A stretch of DNA of 64,000 nt from Ustulina deusta (lineage: Eukaryota > Ascomycota > Sordariomycetes > Xylariales > Xylariaceae). Positions 47,479 through 59,834 of this stretch are shown in pieces. The stretch covers positions 310,001 through 374,000 of the forward strand of contig JAJNNX010000005.1 of assembly GCA_023159155.1 (NCBI GenBank). The letters are read 5' to 3'. Position numbers and translations under genes: made by a program. Within the stretch, counting starts at the first letter, position 1, and each line of letters begins with the position of its first letter. The notes beneath the pieces are model-generated. The model saw only the letters and a program-made list of their open reading frames with translations. It was not told where the DNA came from and made no database searches.

Positions 47479-48783
47479 CTTCAAATCGTCTCAGGGCGTG
47501 TCCTTGAGGGCATTGATCCTCTTCTTGAAGAACTCAAATGCGGAAAAGAACACGGCGTTGACCGCGGCGGACCGTCCCATGGACACGCCAAGCCCGCGGT
47601 ACATGTCCCGCCTGAAGAATTGAATTTTGGGAATAGGGACGCTTTGACCTTTTGAGTACATCAGGGCGTTTCGCTGGTAAATGCTCTTGACCGAGTCAAT
47701 TGGATCTAGGGGGGGTTAGCCAGTCATACCGGCCACGAAAGACAGTACCTACAGATTAACGCCCAGGAAACAATGCCACATAGAGCACCAGCTGCAAGAA
47801 CAGCAACGGGGTTCTTGTGGGCATCCGTGCCGCTAAACGTAGTTAACAGTTGCTTGCTGCTCTCGTACGTCGCGAAATAGATCCCTGTTCCAAGGGTATC
47901 TCTCACTGACGGCTGTTAGCTCAGTGGGAGAGGTTGAGAAGAGGATCCTAGCCAGCGGTTGCCTTACGCAGATGCAAATTCAGTCCAGTGTACATCCCGG
48001 CGAAGCCTCGGTGCTTTACGATATTTTTTAGAGTTTTTATAGTGCCTTTGTTGTGATAGCTGAGGGCGATGGCCTGTTTCTTGGGGTCTACGTTTTTCTG
48101 ATTCGCCATCAGGACCGACACCTGCGCAGTTAGCTTTGTTAATTCAAAAGGACCTGGTGACAGTCCACGATCAATTAGCGCTGGATTGTAGAGAGAACAT
48201 CTAGATGGACGGCTGCTCACAAGCTATCAAGGTGATGCCGGAACCAGCCGTGGCTCCAGCAGCCCCAAAGCAGGCAATAGTGCCTAAATTGGGGTAGGCA
48301 CCGTTCTTGTTCACGTGCTCAAGGGGGCAAAAACCAAGATTCCTGGCCATCCAGTCGGAGTAAACGTATTTCGAGCGTTGGTAGATGGAGAAAGAGACGG
48401 TTCGGACGAGAGTGACACTAGCAAGGGGAGCGGTAACACCTGTGTCCCGAGGGGGTTTTGTTAGCGATGCGAGAACAAGACGACGCACGAGCCTGTGTTG
48501 GGGGCACACCTCGGAAGAAGCCTCGCATTCCCTCGGCGTTGTAGGTCGTCCTCACGCAATGCAGTGCGCCATCATAGGGGTAGGTTTGCATGCGAGTCTT
48601 GACGCTGTCGAGGGGAAAGGCGGTGACGGTAGATAGGACGCTGGCGGAGGAAGCAGCCACTTCGGTGCGGTAGCGCTTTATCCAGCGGCGTGGCTCTTCT
48701 TTGCCGACACTGTGCGGTTGAGGCATGGTGCGAGTCCGAATGGGGGCAGTGGTGACATTTTGGAGACTGGACTCAGCGGGCAT
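47479..48783 (-). CDS. Mitochondrial carrier (SLC25) family protein, substrate unknown
   Basis: A six-helix solute carrier of the inner mitochondrial membrane. Exons on the minus strand: 48783-48510, 48439-48221, 48153-47968, 47905-47753 and 47705 to about 47479, roughly 350 residues. All three carrier repeats show the PX[DE]XX[KR] signature: PLDSVK (repeat 1), PFELTK (repeat 2) and PIDSVK (repeat 3). Repeat 2 forms across intron 2 (ITLIAC-PFELTK), HLLRDTLGTGIYF across intron 3, and repeat 3 across intron 4 (WALI-YPIDSVK). The intron 3 acceptor CAG at 47908-47906 was chosen because it alone gives LLRDTLGTG. I am unsure of the last few codons: the stop is either the TGA at 47481-47479 or one ten bases earlier. 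The start may also be at an upstream in-frame Met (48879). The leader is Pro/Thr-rich. Confidence 0.85.
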
Positions 48784-50678
48784 GGCTCTCTCGATCAGCC
48801 AGCGTGTATTGCGGGTGGGGAGCTTCAGACAATGGCCTCGGGGACGAGGACCAGAGTCATCGGCGCGGTCGCGATACAATGGCGTCGGCTGCTAACAAGA
48901 GGTGTGCCATCAAGATCCCGAATTGGAAGGACTCGATGGTGAAGTCTGGTGTTTCGGAGGGGGAGGGAAGATCAGAAGAGAAGGTTTGAGAGGCAGTGAT
49001 GCGGCGGGGTCAGGACGAGTTGAAGTTAAGCATCAGTCAAGCAGTCATCAGTCCCGTCAGTCAGTCAGTCTATCTACATGAGACTACTGGATACCTCTGA
49101 CCTTGGAGAGAGTTTGGAGACAGATCGGAGACCAAGTACCTAAGACAGGTTGGGTTAGGCAGCCTAGTTCGGTAGTGTAGTGGGTTTGTTGATAAGTGTG
49201 GAAGCGTGTGGCCTTATCGTCGTGGAAATGCCCATACTGGGGGTGCTTGAAGATGTCGCCTACCCGTGGAAGACTAGGTACGGTACGTACCTCACTTCCT
49301 AAGGTAAGTCCCTAGTGATAGCGGGGTCATTATCGGGGCAGCAGGTATTAGGTACTGTAGGTTGGCACTTTGCGGGGTCACCAATCGGTCCTATCTATCT
49401 ACCTAGGTAGGATACTATCCTTCTGTTTGATACCTCTCTGGATGTGAACAAAGACTTGGAGAAACAGTGAAGAAAGCTTCAAGGTTTCATGTCATCATCA
49501 AGTGCAAATTAGGTGTGCCTATACTTCGGCTGTGTACCGACAGATGGAGGAGATGCATAAATCATCTTACGTTTCTAATACCTAATTGGTAAGTACTTAG
49601 GTAAGTTGCCGGATCTCTCCAGCTCCCCACAATTCGGGTGGTTTGGAATTGATGCTGGGAACGCAGGTGTGAACTGGGGTTGCAGTTTGTTGGAGGCCTA
49701 TCTGCGATGTATACTACCTCCCGTATACTCAAGTAGTAAGGCGCCTTCAACAACTAGGTACAATGCACAGTAGTGCTAGTAGGTACTAGTATACCTTCAA
49801 CATTGTGCTTTCCCTTTTTCAACGCCCATACAATGTACAACCACAGTATACATGTTACGGACTGAAATTGATGTCCCGTCTTCCAGAAATAGGAGTATGA
49901 CAATCTATATTTATCTTGCGATGAAACACTATCATCATGCCACCAAGAATATGCAAACGTACAAGCACTTGTACTCGAATGTCTCTGATCGAAACAACGT
50001 GGTAAATAACGTGGTGAAACATCCATGCATCGTACCATTGGATACGGCATTTCTATATGTCGGCAGACGTCATCTCTTGCCACCCAATTCTTGAGACTAC
50101 ATACCCAGAGACAAGCCCCTCCACTGGTGAACCTCATCACAGAGTTAACAGACTCTTGCCCGTGAAGATGAGAAAAGCCGTCGAAAGCGATATGTGGTGA
50201 CTATCGACATCCTCTGTCGTCCTGTCACTCTGTTCATTTCAAGACGCAGGACGACAAGTTCTGGGCTCCCAAGTAATGGCGCCACGCAACCCAAGGAGAA
50301 GCTTGACGATCTAAAGCTTCGTGCGATCTCCATATGTGGCTTCCCGATCTATGCCATTCGACGACACCCTATCCATCTACTGCAGGGTATTTCTTGCGAG
50401 CACCAAGAAATCTTGCCATACCCATGCAGCTAACACCCACTCCGTTTGAGGGGGCACTGGAGGGGGAAAGCAGTCGGGGTGATCGATTCGTCCAGCCCAT
50501 AAGAACGAATGATCCCATGCTACCCTCCTACGCACGAGAGAGCAACAATCGAACTGCCAGATGAACAGTGTTGCAGCGGCTTTACAGGTCCAGGCTCAAG
50601 CCATGCCCAAAGCCTCTTCTGAGGTATACACATCCTCATGTCGTTCCATAGTGCGATTCATGTATGAATGGCTTGACT
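48784..50678. other. Intergenic region upstream of the carrier gene, 3' of the LYR gene
   Basis: 1.9 kb without a supported gene. A GTCA/CAGT tandem lies at 49030-49070, and TACCTAGGTA-type words cluster at 49140-49430 and 49590-49800. The open frames at 49754-50564 on both strands lack motifs. Confidence 0.5.
49030..49070. repeat. Short CAGT-type tetranucleotide array
   Basis: Imperfect copies of CAGT (ATCAGTCAAGCAGTCATCAG, then GTCAGTCAGTCAGTC) occur in the leader region of the carrier gene, about 250-290 bases upstream of its start. It is a simple-sequence repeat; no function is implied. Confidence 0.6.
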
Positions 50679-51134
50679 CTAGCGTAAACATAAGCCCATG
50701 GATTTATTGAGCATCGCGATAGTCATATCGTAGTGATTGTAGACCGTTGTGTGCACATGGGCCCCTAACTCCGTCCTGAACTCCTGGTTAGCACTCACAA
50801 CATCCATAGTCACAGTGACAAGTACTTGCTTCTTCTCCATTGCTTGTTGCTCTAACTGGGCATGTCTCCAGCCTGGGGCATCATCATAACGGTACCAGGC
50901 CATCATAAGAAGGTTTTTGAGAACACGGTGTTCTAAACCACGCTCTCTTGTTGCCGCATCGAGAAAGCGAATGGTCCGAGCGATGCCTCGATGATCGTAT
51001 TTGGCTCCCTTTTCACGGAACGCTCTCCGTAACTGATTACGAGCGGAAAAACGGGCAGGCTTAGAGAAGTGGACAGCATGAAGTAAACCTCGATAGAGGT
51101 GGCGATAAGCGTGGATGACTTCGGGGTCGGCCAT
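50679..51134 (-). CDS. Small LYR-motif-like fungal protein (DUF1763-like)
   Basis: An intronless minus-strand frame of 151 residues from the ATG at 51134 (MADPEVIHAYRHLYRGLLHA). The LYR tripeptide near the N-terminus followed by a Lys/Arg-rich helix (ARFSARNQLRRAFREKGAKY) is the pattern of Complex1_LYR-type mitochondrial proteins, which use acyl carrier protein and help Fe-S or respiratory-complex assembly. RTIRFLDAATRERGLEHRVL and KNLLMMAWYRYDDAPGWRH follow. I recall such a fungal family as DUF1763 but cannot confirm it. An in-frame Met 20 codons upstream (51194) would add MKTRLRATHRRSEYSSETRT, which could be a targeting sequence. It is the last normal gene before the AT-rich isochore, about 540 bases away. 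Confidence 0.75.
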   Translation of the reverse strand: MADPEVIHAYRHLYRGLLHAVHFSKPARFSARNQLRRAFREKGAKYDHRGIARTIRFLDAATRERGLEHRVLKNLLMMAWYRYDDAPGWRHAQLEQQAMEKKQVLVTVTMDVVSANQEFRTELGAHVHTTVYNHYDMTIAMLNKSMGLCLR

Positions 51135-51670
51135 GGTACGCGTCTCGGATGAATATTCAGAGCGGCGGTGGGTTGCTCGTAGCCGGGTCTTCACCAGCAG
51201 TTATTAAGTGTATGAACTCAGATGGGAGTTGATCCTGAGAGAATTGAAGCCGACTACTCCGACTCCATCACTCGCCTATTAGCGAACCTAACGAGCTATG
51301 TTTTAGATTATACGTGGATCAGATACTCTTGATTGGATATACTCATGTTAGTTAGACATGAACTCTGTTGGACCACTGGGCAGCGAGTTGAATGGGTCAT
51401 TAAAGGGATAGTAGTGTATGTCGAAAAATCCTGACATACGAATCATGATAGATCCATTGCTATAGCTAAGCTTCGTACTAGTGCACTGGCCTTAGCTTAA
51501 CCTCAGGCTTAGTGTACCGTACCTCCAGACACTGGCAGTGACACAGAGCTCCACATTCACAACTTAATACTAGTAGTACTAGTAGGAGTAATCAGACAAA
51601 CTGAGGGTAGCCCACCCCTGTTGACCTGAGGGTACCCGTACGTTTTGGAAGTAGAAGTGCTCCACAGAAT
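51135..51670. other. Boundary segment between genic DNA and the AT-rich isochore
   Basis: About 540 bases of ordinary composition that contain the LYR gene promoter. A palindromic TACTAGTAGTACTAGTA lies at about 51568-51584. The change to nearly pure A/T is abrupt at about 51670-51700. Confidence 0.6.
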
Positions 51671-53780
51671 ACTTTGCCTAATTGAACATATAAAGCTTGC
51701 ATAGTATATTTAATATATACTATTTATTTTATATAACAAAGGTTAAAAAAAGGTAAAACTTCCCTACTTATAAAATATTAATTAATAATTAACTACTAAA
51801 ACTAGAATATACTTATATTATTGCTAGATTATTTCTAAATTGTTTTTTAATTGTTTTTTAATAGTTTCTATTTTGCTATAATTTTTAATAGTATTTACTA
51901 CAATAATAGCTACTATTTATACCAACTATATTTAAAATAAAAAAATTGTCCCAATTATAAAAAAATATAAAAACTTTTTTAATATTTTTATTAACCTATA
52001 AAAACAAATTAAAAATAATATTATATTCTAATATTATCTAGGTTATAATATTTAAAAAAATTATATTTAATAAATTTTTATTAACTAAATAAATAAATAT
52101 AAAGCAATATAGCAATAATAATAATAACTTTAATATATAAATATAAAAAAATATTTTACTACAACATATTCTTATTTTTAATATATTACAATTAAATTAC
52201 TAAGCTATCCCTAGCAATTAAAAACTTAAAATTAAACACTTTTGTTATATAGCTAGTATTCCTAAAATATTAAAAATATTAACCTATAAAATTATATTTA
52301 TTATTCCTACTAAAACATTATAAAAATCTAAAACTAAAAAGCTATAAAAAACTATAAGTTTTTTTATTATAAAAAAATATTTATATAATACTTATTAAAC
52401 AAGCTTTAATATAATATCTAGCATTGCTAACTACTATTTTTAACTATAACTTTTTTATTTAAAAATATACTTATAATATATTATATATATAAATATATAA
52501 AAAGAAAAGCTTGCTTTTATATACTTATAAAATTATTCTGCCATACTAAAATCATATCTAATTTTAAACATTGTATTACTAAATTAAAAACTTATATAAA
52601 AATAATTAATATTTAAACAACTATTATTAAATATATAAATCTAATAAAAAATATTTCTAAAACAATCGTAAAACAATCTTAAACTAACTCTTAGTATATA
52701 TAGGCATATTAAGCAAATCTATATATAATTTAAAAAAAACACTACTTATTTAAAGTAACAAAATATATATTAGTTTTGCTTTTTAAAATCAAACTATAAT
52801 ATAAAATATATAATCTTAATTTATTATTATTTTAAACTTTATTAATAATATAATAAAAAATTAATAATATATAGCAATATATATTATACTATTTAATAAA
52901 TAGTTTAGCTATATTATAGTTTAACTATTTTTTTTATTTAGTCCTTATTAAATATTATAACTTTTTATTATTTATTTTAAAACTTATAGCAAATAAAAAC
53001 TATAATCCTAATACTAATATATAGAATATATATTATTTATTTATAAGCAATTAAAAAAAACAGCTTATTTATAGTAAGATTTTATTTATAACTTAAATTA
53101 GTTTAATATTTATATTTTAAAAATAAATAAAGTTTATACTAGTAAAACTTTTATACTTATTTAAATTCGATACAAAATTATATATTGGTTTATTATACCA
53201 AAAAACTATAAAATAATACTATATATTATAATAATATTATATAGTAAATACTACTACCTCTTACTACCCGCTACAAAAGCCCTACGCTTTATTATTATAT
53301 TAATTATCTAAATTATTTAACAGATTAACCAACTATTTATAAACCTAAATAAATACTACTAGTATTATAAGTTTTATTATTTATTAATATATATTAAATA
53401 TATTTTTAATATTAAAAAAATTAAATTTTTTTTTTACTAAAAATTAAAAGCGTTTTATTATAAATATTTACTGCAGTTTTGCTAATATAGACTATTTCTA
53501 GCATATTATTTATAAACAGTAGATTTTGCTTTTTTTAAATAGTAGTAAAAGTATTATACTAGCTTTACTTTAAACTAACAAACAAAACAAAAAAACATAT
53601 ATAAATATAGTACTATTTATATTTATATATTATTATTAATTAATTACTATATTCTAGTATATTTAATATATAATATAATTATATTTTAACTATATAGTTA
53701 TTTATTTTTATTATAAACAAACTAAGCAATAAAGCTTTAATAAAATATAAAGCTTTATAGTTAATACAAATTATAAGTAT

Positions 53781-54142
53781 TGCAGTAGGGCTGGTACGCG
53801 TGTATAGGAGACAGGTCCTTAGTTATGGAGTAGAACGCATTCTCGGAGACCTTAGAGATTACGGGACAAGAGGTATAAAAATCGCGCGCTTTTATTTAAG
53901 GCTACAGAAGACTTCTTTCTTATAGAGCCACGAACAGACGGACAATTAATACGGAATACTAGATAGGAGTTAGGGATTTGTTTTTATCAATTGATCATTG
54001 CGTTTTTATTTATATTTACGTATTAGATCTTGACCTAATCTGTACAAAGATCCGCGAGTCGGAAGACGTAGTCCGATACAGGATAATCAGGTAGGTTTGG
54101 TTAGTTTTAGTGTGCGACACGCCGATCAGGAGCCCTGCTCCA
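53781..54142 (+). mobile_element. Candidate solo LTR, not RIP-mutated
   Basis: A 362-bp island of normal base composition, including CpG-rich words (CGCGCGC, ACGCGTG), inside the AT isochore. Its ends are TGCAGTAGGGCT and AGCCCTGCTCCA. Read as an inverted repeat, 10 of 12 positions match and the termini are TG...CA, as in LTRs. A TATAAAA box lies at 53874-53880. I find no obvious target-site duplication (AGTAT before, TTTCA after), and no internal retroelement sequence adjoins it. The orientation is set by the TATA box only. Alternatives are a MITE-like element or a unique sequence spared by RIP. Confidence 0.55.
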
Positions 54143-57100
54143 TTTCAGTATATAAAAAGCACATTTTATTACAAAATCATTTAGGCCTAGTATTTTTACA
54201 ACTTAAAAAAAAGTATATATATGATCCTGAATTGTTTTTAAATTATGCTAGGATTATTTTTTATATGCTTTAGTACTTCTATTCGTACAATATTTTATAA
54301 ATTTTAAGATTACTACAATGTACTACTATATATTTAAGCAAGTTTTTTATATTTTAAAAAATAAATATATTATAATAATTAAATAAAAATATATCTATAA
54401 TATAGAGCTTTTTAGAATAACTTTAAACTAAAATCAAAATATTATTTAAAGTTTAAATTAATACTTACAAAAAAAGTTTAAACTTAAACAGCTTTTATAG
54501 TATTATATTATATTAATAATAAAGCTTTACTAAATATATTTTAAACATAAAGTTAAATACTTGCTTAATAAAAATTGTTCTATAAATATAAATTTATAAT
54601 ATAATATATTAATATTTTTATTACGCTACTTAAATATATAAAATTATAATATAATATATAATAAAATTGCTAGTATATTATCTAAAAAATAATTTAAAAA
54701 CAATTAAAAAACGTTTTTTAATACTAATAATTTTAATAGCTAGATTTTTTTTTTGCAAAAACTAAGCAAACTATAAAAAGTACCCTTTAATTATAGGAAA
54801 GTTTTGCTAAGCAAAGTTAAAAATTCCTTATAATAACTAGAACTTAATTTTAAAAAATACTAATATAGTTAAAATTATATATATAACATTATATTGTTAA
54901 ACTAAAAAATATTTTTTTTTAGCTCAAATAATTAATAGTATTAAAAAGTATAATTAAAATTTAATATTAAAAAATAAAGCTATTTAAATATTATAAATCT
55001 TAACAATATATTGTAATACTAAAATTTTAAACCGATTTAATTTTATTTTATAGCAATATAATAAGTAATAAATATTTAGTTATTATTTAGCTTTTTACTA
55101 ATTTAAATTTAAGAACAAAAGTATATAAAACAAAAAAATTATTTATTTAATAAAAAACAAATATAATTATAAAACTGCTGCTAAACTATCTAACTATTAA
55201 TTAAAAGCTTATAGCAAAATTATACTTTATTAATTAATAGTTTAAACAGTAGCTAACCAAAAATAAACATATTTAATATCTAAAGCAATAATAATAACCT
55301 TATATTTTATTGTAATAATAATGTTTTATTATTTAGTATTCCAGTACAATCTTATAAATTAAGCCTTTAGAACCGAATATCTATTCGACCTTTGCAAACC
55401 CTTTATTAACAAGTAATACAAAATCAAACTAATATTTAACAAAGCCAAATAGCTTTTAAAAAACAATAATTTTAGCTTAAAAAATAACAAAAAAAAATAA
55501 ATAAACAAAATAAAAAGACAGTACTAAAGTTAAAAATACAAAGACAAGCTACTACTACAAAAAAAAAAAAAGAACTTTAAAACTACAGTATAAGTTATAG
55601 CTTAAGCGCAAAAAAATGCAGTAGAAATAGTAGTATTAGCCCTGGTAACTAAATAGATATATAATATTTAGTTTATTTATTATTTCTAGATTATGTTTTA
55701 ATTATTTCTTAATTGTTTTTTAATTATTTTTTAATTATTTTTTAGCTAATATATATATATATATAATAATATATAAGCTATACCTATAACTAATTAAAAA
55801 AACAAACTAATTATAAACTAAAATATTAAACACTTTATATATTAAAAAAAATATTAAAAAAATAATAATTAATATAAATTTAATAAACTTTAAATAAACT
55901 TTAAATTTATTAATAAATATAATTATATATTTAATTTATATAATTTATAATATTATAATTAATTAAATAAAAATTTTATAATTAATTTAATAATATTATA
56001 AATAAAAATTTTAAATTAAATTAAAAAATTTAATAATAAATAAATAATAAATAATATAAATATAATTTTTTAATTTAAATTTATTATTATATTAATTATA
56101 AAATATTATATATTAATTATAACTTTATTTTATTATTATTATATTAATTTATAAAATAATATAAGTTTTTATATAAATATATATAATTTATTAAATATTA
56201 ATTAATAATTATAAAAATATTATAAATTAATAAAAATAAAAATAAAATCTAATTTATAATATTAATAAGTTTTTATATTATATTTTAAATTTTTATTATA
56301 ATATTAAATATATTTTATAATATAACTATAATAATTAATATAATCTTAATAAAACTTATAAAAACTTTAGACCTATATAATAATAAAATAAAAAGTTTAT
56401 ATATAAACTAACCTATAATTTTATAGTTATATATATAAAGTTTTTTTTTTTTTTTTTTAAATTTGAAAATTTTATTTATAATATTAATAAACTAGCTATA
56501 AAAGTTTTATTTAATTAATTATAATATTATTTTAAGTTTATTAATTATTTATTAATAAATATTTAATAAATATATATTTTTTATTTTATTATAATTAATA
56601 AAATATAAATAAACTTTTTTTTTAAATTATATATTTAATATAAAAAATTATATATTTTATAATATAAACCTAATTTTAATATAATTTTAATATAATTTTT
56701 AATTTTTATATTATTTAAAAACTAATAATTTATAAAAAACTTAACTTTAAATATTTTTATTTTATTTTTAGTTTTTAAACAATTAAAATAATTCTAGTTT
56801 TTAAATATAACTAGTTTTTTATTATTAAATAATTATAAAAAAATTTTATAAAAAAAAAGAAAATTTTATACTAAACTTTTTTATAAATATTTTAAATAAA
56901 CTAATATTAAAAAAAAAAATCTAAAAAAAATAAAAAGTTAAAACTTAAAAAAGCAAATTTTAAACTAAAACTAAAATAATTTAAAATAAATAATATATTT
57001 AAAAATATTATAACTATATAAACTTATAATTTTAATAAAACTTTTTAAAAAAAAAAATAAAGTATTAATTTTTTGCTATATTTATTTTAATACTTTTAAA

Positions 57101-59814
57101 AAATAATTATAATTTAATAATAAAAAATATATTTAAAAGTATTAATTTTAAACTTTTTAGTTTTATTATTTTATTTATTTTTTATTTTATTAGTTTATTT
57201 TTTAATATTTTAAACCTTATTTATATTAAAAAAACTAAAATATAAAAAATAAAGCTTTATTTAATAACTAGATTTATAAATTAATAAAAAAGCTAAATAA
57301 AAATATTATTATGTTTTAAATTAAAAATAACTAATTTTAGTATATTATAAACTAATTAAAAAAAAATATTAAAAAATTAATAAAAAAATATTTTTATTTA
57401 ATTAAAAAACTATTTAATAATATTACTAAAATAATTTAAGTTTTATTAATAATTTATTATAATTTTAATTAAGTAGTTATTATTTATAAAATATTTTAAA
57501 TTTATTTTTATATAAACTTAAAAAAAAATCTATATAAAATTTTTATAAATTTAAATATTTTTTATAAATTATTTATTAATAAAATTATTAAATTAATATA
57601 TAATACTAAATAAACTTATAAAAACTATTAATAAATTAAACTTATAAGTTTAACTAAATAAAAATCTACCTTAAATAATTAAATTTTTAATAAACTTTAA
57701 AAGTTTTAAAATAAACATTAATTATAAAAAAAAAAAAGCTTATTAAAATAATAAAACTTGTTTTATTTATAATAAAAAAAAGCATATATTAATTAATTAC
57801 TTTAATTAAAAGTTTAAAGTTTTAGATATTTAACTAATAAAAAAAACCTATAATAAAAATAGCTCTAATAGTTTATTTAACTTAAAAAATAAATAGAATT
57901 AATAAAAATCTCTTTATTAGTTTTTTATTTTATTTTAACTAAAATATATAGCTAAAACAAATTAATTATTTTTAAAATATTTATTTAATTATAAATTAAT
58001 AATATTAAAATAAAAACTTTAATTTTATATAATATTAAAGTTTATATTTTTTTAATAATTAATTATAAGTTTATATAATAAGTTAAACAATAATTAAAAA
58101 CAAAAATAGTTTATTTAGTTAAACTTTAGAAGTTTTATAACTATTAAAACAAAATAATTAATAAAATTTATAAATATTTAATATATATTATAAAAATTAA
58201 TAATTAATAAAACAAAATATTTTAATAAAAACTTAAAAATAATAATTAATTTAATTAAATAATTTATTTTTATTAGTTTAATTTTTATTAATAATTATAA
58301 TTAAACTTTTTAATTATAAATAATAAAATATAAAATTAAAAATATAAAAAAATATTAAAAAAGTTTATTATAATTAAGTTTATAATAACTAAAAATAATT
58401 ATATTAAACTGCTTAAAAAAAACTTAAAAATAATTAATATTTTATAAAAAAAATAAATTTAAATTAATTAAGTAGTACTATAAAAGATTTTTAATAATAA
58501 ACTAATTTTATTTTAAAAAAAAAACCCCCTAAATATATAAAATTAATATAAAGCTTTTTACTTTTTTAACTATTATATTTAAAAAAGTTCTTTTTAAAAA
58601 AAAATTTAAAATTTTGCTACTATTATAACTAAAATTTAATATAGTACTAAAACTTAATAAAAAAAAAATATTTTTAAACTTTATTAATATTAAATATTTA
58701 TATAGTTTATTTTATTTAAAAAAAAGTTTATAAATAAACTGCTAGCTATAAACTTTATTAAATAAAATATAAACTTAAATATTATTTTTATTTTATTTAT
58801 ATTTAAATTTAGATTAATTAAATATAAGTTTATAATTAATTATTAATAAAAAAATCTAAATTTAAAAAATTAAATTATATTAGTTTTAAATATTAGTAGT
58901 ATTATATTTAATTATTATAATATAATCTATTTTATAAAACTAAATATTATTATTAATTATAAAATTTTTTTTTTTTTTTAAACTTATAAAAAAATATTCT
59001 AATAAAAAGTTTTATTATTTGTTACAATTAGTTAAGTAAAGCTTTTATAGCTAGTTTATTAATATTATAAATAAAAACTTTAAGCTAAAAAAAAAAAAAA
59101 AAAAAAAAATCAGAGTTTATAAAATAAATAGATATAGACTTTATATATATAGCTATAAAGTTAAATTAATCTATATATAGACTTTCTATTTTATTACTAT
59201 ATAAGTTTAAAATTTTTGCAAGTTTTACTAAAACTATACTAACTATTATACTACTTTTTTTTAAAACTAAAAATTTAAATATAATTTTAATTTAAAATTA
59301 TTAATAATATTAAATTTATATAATCTTTCTATATTATATTATTTTATTATTGTTTTTATAATTATTTATAAACTTATTAACTACTATTATATATATTTAT
59401 TTTTATAATTTTATAAAAAGTTTAGAAGCTTTTTTATAAGTTTTATAAAATTAGTCAAATTTAATTAGTATATTTTTAAAATTTTAAGTTATATATTAAG
59501 TATTATTAAAATTATAGCTTTTTTAAGCAACTTAGTATTATAATTTTTTACTTTTTTTATATATTTTTAATTGTTTAATTTGTTTAATTTTAAATTTTAT
59601 TTTATTATTAATATTTTTAACTAAAAGTAATAATTTGATTTATTAAAATAAAGTGTTATTGTTTATTTTTTATAATTAATTAGTATAAAACAAGTTTTTT
59701 ATTTTATAAAAATTAAATAAATTAAAAATATAGCTAAATTTTTGTTTTTTTAAAATTTTAAAAAGTTTAACTAATTAAAAATCTAATCTAGTAGTTAATA
59801 TTTATATTAAGTTA

Positions 59815-59834
59815 TAGCTAGCTAGCTAGCTAGC
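59815..59834. repeat. TAGC microsatellite
   Basis: Five perfect tandem copies of TAGC inside the AT-rich region. An A run of about 24 lies nearby at 59086-59109. Confidence 0.8.

Noticed and set aside
47900..47940. tRNA A-box-like word TTAGCTCAGTGGGAGAGG on the plus strand
   Set aside because: It lies over exon 4 and intron 3 of the carrier gene and has no B box or acceptor stem downstream; a chance match.
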